In this document: one piece after another, positions 61,653-64,000 of the stretch
Layout: each line of letters opens with the position of its first letter
Position numbering within the stretch: the stretch's first letter is position 1
NCBI GenBank assembly: GCA_937995875.1
Contig: CALKIW010000146.1
Span: forward strand, 1-64,000
DNA length: 64,000 nt
Direction: 5' to 3'
Origin: an uncultured Bacteroidales bacterium
GTDB lineage: Bacteria > Bacteroidota > Bacteroidia > Bacteroidales > Bacteroidaceae
Notes under the pieces: model-generated
Databases searched by the model: none
What the model saw: only the letters and a program-made list of their open reading frames with translations
Told to the model about the DNA's origin: nothing
Translations under genes and position numbers: made by a program

Positions 61653-64000
61653 ATGAATTTCAATAAATTTCTAACATCATTGTTCGGCAATAAGTCCAGC
61701 AGAGACATGAAGCTGATTCAGCCTTTGGTAGAGAAGGTGAAGGAGACTTATCCTAGCATTGAAAAACTGAGTAACGACGAGCTGCGTGCCAAGAGTCAGG
61801 AAATCCGCCAACATGTGCAGGAAGCAGCCAAACCGTATCAGGACAAGATTGAGGAACTGAAGCAACAGATCGAGGATACGCCCATCGATGAGCGCGAGCC
61901 TCTCTTTGTCGAAATAGACAAACAAGACAAAGAAATGCTTGAAGAACTTGAAAAAGTGCTCGATGAGGTTATGCCGGTTGCATACAGCATTATCAAGGAC
62001 ACGGCCCGACGTTTTACGGAGAATGAGGAAGTGGTTGTCACGGCAACTGACTTCGACCGCGAATTGGCCGGAGATCCTTCCAAAGACTTTATTACGATTG
62101 ACGGCGACAAGGCCATTTATCACAACGAATGGACGGCCGGTGGTAATAAGATAAAGTGGGAGATGATCCATTACGACGTGCAGATCTTTGGTGGTATTGC
62201 GCTTCATCAGGGCAAGATTGCAGAAATGGCGACCGGTGAAGGTAAAACACTTGTTGCCACATTGCCGGTATTCCTCAATGCTCTTACAGGTAATGGCGTT
62301 CACATGGTAACCGTGAACGACTATCTGGCCAAGCGTGACTCCGAATGGATGGGGCCGCTCTACGAGTTTCATGGACTGTCTGTAGACTGTATCGATAAGC
62401 ACCAACCCAACTCTGAGGAGCGTCGAAAGGCTTATCAGGCAGATATTACTTTTGGTACCAACAATGAGTTTGGCTTCGACTATTTGCGTGACAATATGGC
62501 ACATTCTCCTAAGGATTTGGTGCAGCGTCGTCACAATTTCGCCATTGTCGACGAGGTCGATTCAGTGCTGATCGACGATGCTCGTACACCTCTTATTATA
62601 TCCGGACCGATACCAAAGGGTGATGACCAGATGTATGAGGAGTATCAACCATTGGTAGAACGTTTGTATGAGGTGCAACGCAAGCAGGCCACCGAATTGC
62701 TCGCTGAGGCCCGTCAAAAGATTAATGAAGGCCGCAAGACCAACAATCAGGAAATGCAAGACGAAGGTTTCCTGTGTCTTTTCCGTTCCTTCAAGGCTCT
62801 GCCCAAAAACAAGGCACTCATTAAATATCTCTCCGAAGACGGCATTAAGTCGGGTCTGCAAAAGACAGAGGAGATCTATATGGAGAACAACAACCGGTTG
62901 ATGCCTAAGGCCATTAAGCCTCTCTATTTTGTTGTGGATGAGAAGCTCAATAGTGCAGACCTTACCGACAAGGGTACCGACTGGCTGGCCAAGCAGGTGG
63001 AGGACAAAGATTTGTTTGTGCTTCCGGATATCGCAGGACTGCTGTCTGCACTCGAAAACGAGACAGAGCTTACTGACCAAGAACGTCTTGACAAGAAGGA
63101 TGATATGATGAATCGCTATGCAGTGCAGAGCGAACGCGTACATACGCTCCAACAGTTGCTCAAGGCTTACACCATGTTTAATAAGGACGATGAATACGTC
63201 GTGATGAATGGTGAAGTGAAGATTGTAGATGAGCAGACCGGACGTATTATGGAGGGGCGTCGTTGGAGCGACGGCTTGCATCAGGCTGTGGAGGCTAAGG
63301 AACATGTGCGGGTAGAGGCTGCCACACAGACCTACGCCACCATAACGTTGCAGAACTATTTCCGTATGTACCACAAACTTGCAGGTATGACGGGTACGGC
63401 CAGCACTGAGGCTGGTGAGTTCTGGGATATCTACAAGCTTGACGTAGTCGAAATTCCAACCAACAAACCTATTCTCCGCCACGACCTTGACGACCGTGTT
63501 TATAAAACCAATCGTGAAAAATATCGTGCAGTCATCGAGGAAATTGATGAAATGCGCAAGCAGGGGCGTCCAAGTTTGGTGGGTACTACTTCGGTGGAGA
63601 TTTCGGAACTCCTCTCCAAAATGCTCACCATGCGTAAGATTAACCACCAGGTGCTCAACGCCAAGTTGCATCAAAAGGAGGCTCAGATTGTAGCCGGAGC
63701 CGGACAGTCTACTAATGGTTTGGGTGCGGTGACCATTGCAACCAATATGGCCGGTCGTGGTACCGACATCAAGCTCAGTCCTGAGGTGAAAGAGGCTGGG
63801 GGATTGGCTATCATTGGTACAACGCGCCATGAGAGTCGCCGTGTAGACCGACAGTTGCGTGGACGTGCCGGACGTCAGGGAGACCCGGGCTCGTCGGTGT
63901 TCTATGTATCGCTCGAAGACGACTTGATGCGTAAATTTGGCAGCGAGCGCATTGCGAAAGTGATGGACCGCTTGGGCTTTGAAGATGGTGAGCGCATCGA
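61653..64000 (+). CDS. secA: preprotein translocase ATPase SecA (3' end outside window)
   Basis: SecA drives protein export through SecYEG. The first 782 codons are present and uninterrupted; the frame runs off the window. The start MNFNKFLTSLFGNKSSRDMK is followed by the Walker A MATGEGKTLVATLP, Walker B region VDEVDSVLIDDARTPLIISG, the preprotein cross-linking insert typical of Bacteroidetes SecA (long, about residues 330-470), and the motif TNMAGRGTDIKL, RRVDRQLRGRAGRQGDPGSS. A -7 box TAATTTTG (61607-61614) lies about 40 bases upstream. Long open frames on the opposite strand are shadows. Confidence 0.98.
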   Translation, partial: MNFNKFLTSLFGNKSSRDMKLIQPLVEKVKETYPSIEKLSNDELRAKSQEIRQHVQEAAKPYQDKIEELKQQIEDTPIDEREPLFVEIDKQDKEMLEELEKVLDEVMPVAYSIIKDTARRFTENEEVVVTATDFDRELAGDPSKDFITIDGDKAIYHNEWTAGGNKIKWEMIHYDVQIFGGIALHQGKIAEMATGEGKTLVATLPVFLNALTGNGVHMVTVNDYLAKRDSEWMGPLYEFHGLSVDCIDKHQPNSEERRKAYQADITFGTNNEFGFDYLRDNMAHSPKDLVQRRHNFAIVDEVDSVLIDDARTPLIISGPIPKGDDQMYEEYQPLVERLYEVQRKQATELLAEARQKINEGRKTNNQEMQDEGFLCLFRSFKALPKNKALIKYLSEDGIKSGLQKTEEIYMENNNRLMPKAIKPLYFVVDEKLNSADLTDKGTDWLAKQVEDKDLFVLPDIAGLLSALENETELTDQERLDKKDDMMNRYAVQSERVHTLQQLLKAYTMFNKDDEYVVMNGEVKIVDEQTGRIMEGRRWSDGLHQAVEAKEHVRVEAATQTYATITLQNYFRMYHKLAGMTGTASTEAGEFWDIYKLDVVEIPTNKPILRHDLDDRVYKTNREKYRAVIEEIDEMRKQGRPSLVGTTSVEISELLSKMLTMRKINHQVLNAKLHQKEAQIVAGAGQSTNGLGAVTIATNMAGRGTDIKLSPEVKEAGGLAIIGTTRHESRRVDRQLRGRAGRQGDPGSSVFYVSLEDDLMRKFGSERIAKVMDRLGFEDGERI

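Noticed and set aside
62562..63830. 422-codon open frame opposite secA, and the similar one at 61677-62534
   Set aside because: secA is clearly the real gene on the plus strand; the antisense frames follow from its codon bias.

Overview
The window looks like chromosome of a Bacteroidales bacterium, most likely Prevotella, and the P. intermedia group is my best guess. The grounds are TAnnTTTG-type -7 promoter boxes, very weak Shine-Dalgarno sequences, frequent TTG starts, GldB/GldE gliding-type proteins, a TonB-dependent receptor with a carboxypeptidase-regulatory N-terminus, and many Bacteroidetes-only lipoproteins. It is mostly ordinary core genome with no prophage, insertion sequence, CRISPR array or conjugative gene. 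The unusual content is dispersed intergenic repeats, a decayed phosphate-type locus, and a few small or degenerate genes.

Layout. 0.4-9.4 kb: pheS (-), a lipoprotein, murB, a metallo-beta-lactamase-fold hydrolase, a putative small RNA, a small envelope cluster (YtxH, holin-like and 85-aa proteins, -), then SPOR lipoprotein-ruvX-def-TPR protein (+). 10.1-12.0 kb: thrS. 12.3-20.7 kb: a probable phosphate-response region made of histidine kinase, response regulator and phosphate-type porin (all -), a broken TonB receptor fused to a broken beta-helix lipoprotein (+), and a Pit-type phosphate transporter whose promoter carries TGTAA motifs at 11-bp steps. 21.5-24.8 kb: infC-rpmI-rplT, nth and a DUF2461 protein. 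24.8-28.7 kb: valS and a clostripain-family lipoprotein (-). 28.8-35.8 kb: mazG, a lipoprotein, rnz, a minimal secreted protein, an L,D-transpeptidase, and a sigma/anti-sigma/CpxP-like trio. 35.9-41.0 kb: rlmH and DUF4491 (-), a phosphohexomutase (+), a large outer-membrane protein (-). 41.8-47.3 kb: a four-tRNA cluster (Gly-Leu-Leu-Gly), a hypothetical, ssb, gldE, a phosphopantetheinyl transferase, a DUF4861-like protein (-), gldB. 47.4-58.7 kb: a YycJ-like hydrolase (-), a lipoprotein (+), then on the minus strand a glycosyltransferase coupled to uvrA, and an envelope operon (outer-membrane protein, lptC, CNNM/CorC protein, PpiD-like isomerase). 58.9 kb to the end: a DUF4105 protein, an alkaline-phosphatase-fold protein that appears to have lost its catalytic residues, and secA, which runs off the window.

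The most striking non-genic signal is a family of about 350-375 bp intergenic repeats with five copies (about 9.7, 21.1, 31.8, 41.3 and 52.9 kb). Each has an array of GCCTTAACCGCA-like units and a terminal GCGTATTT...AAATACGC inverted repeat. The copies lie 9.5-11.6 kb apart and strictly alternate in orientation (+,-,+,-,+). A second module of about 290 bp with 40-bp purine/pyrimidine tandem units sits beside the copy at 31.3-31.6 kb and recurs, inverted, at the left edge of the window. From memory, a repeat of about 188 bp amplified in P. intermedia and close relatives has been reported; I cannot check whether this is the same element.
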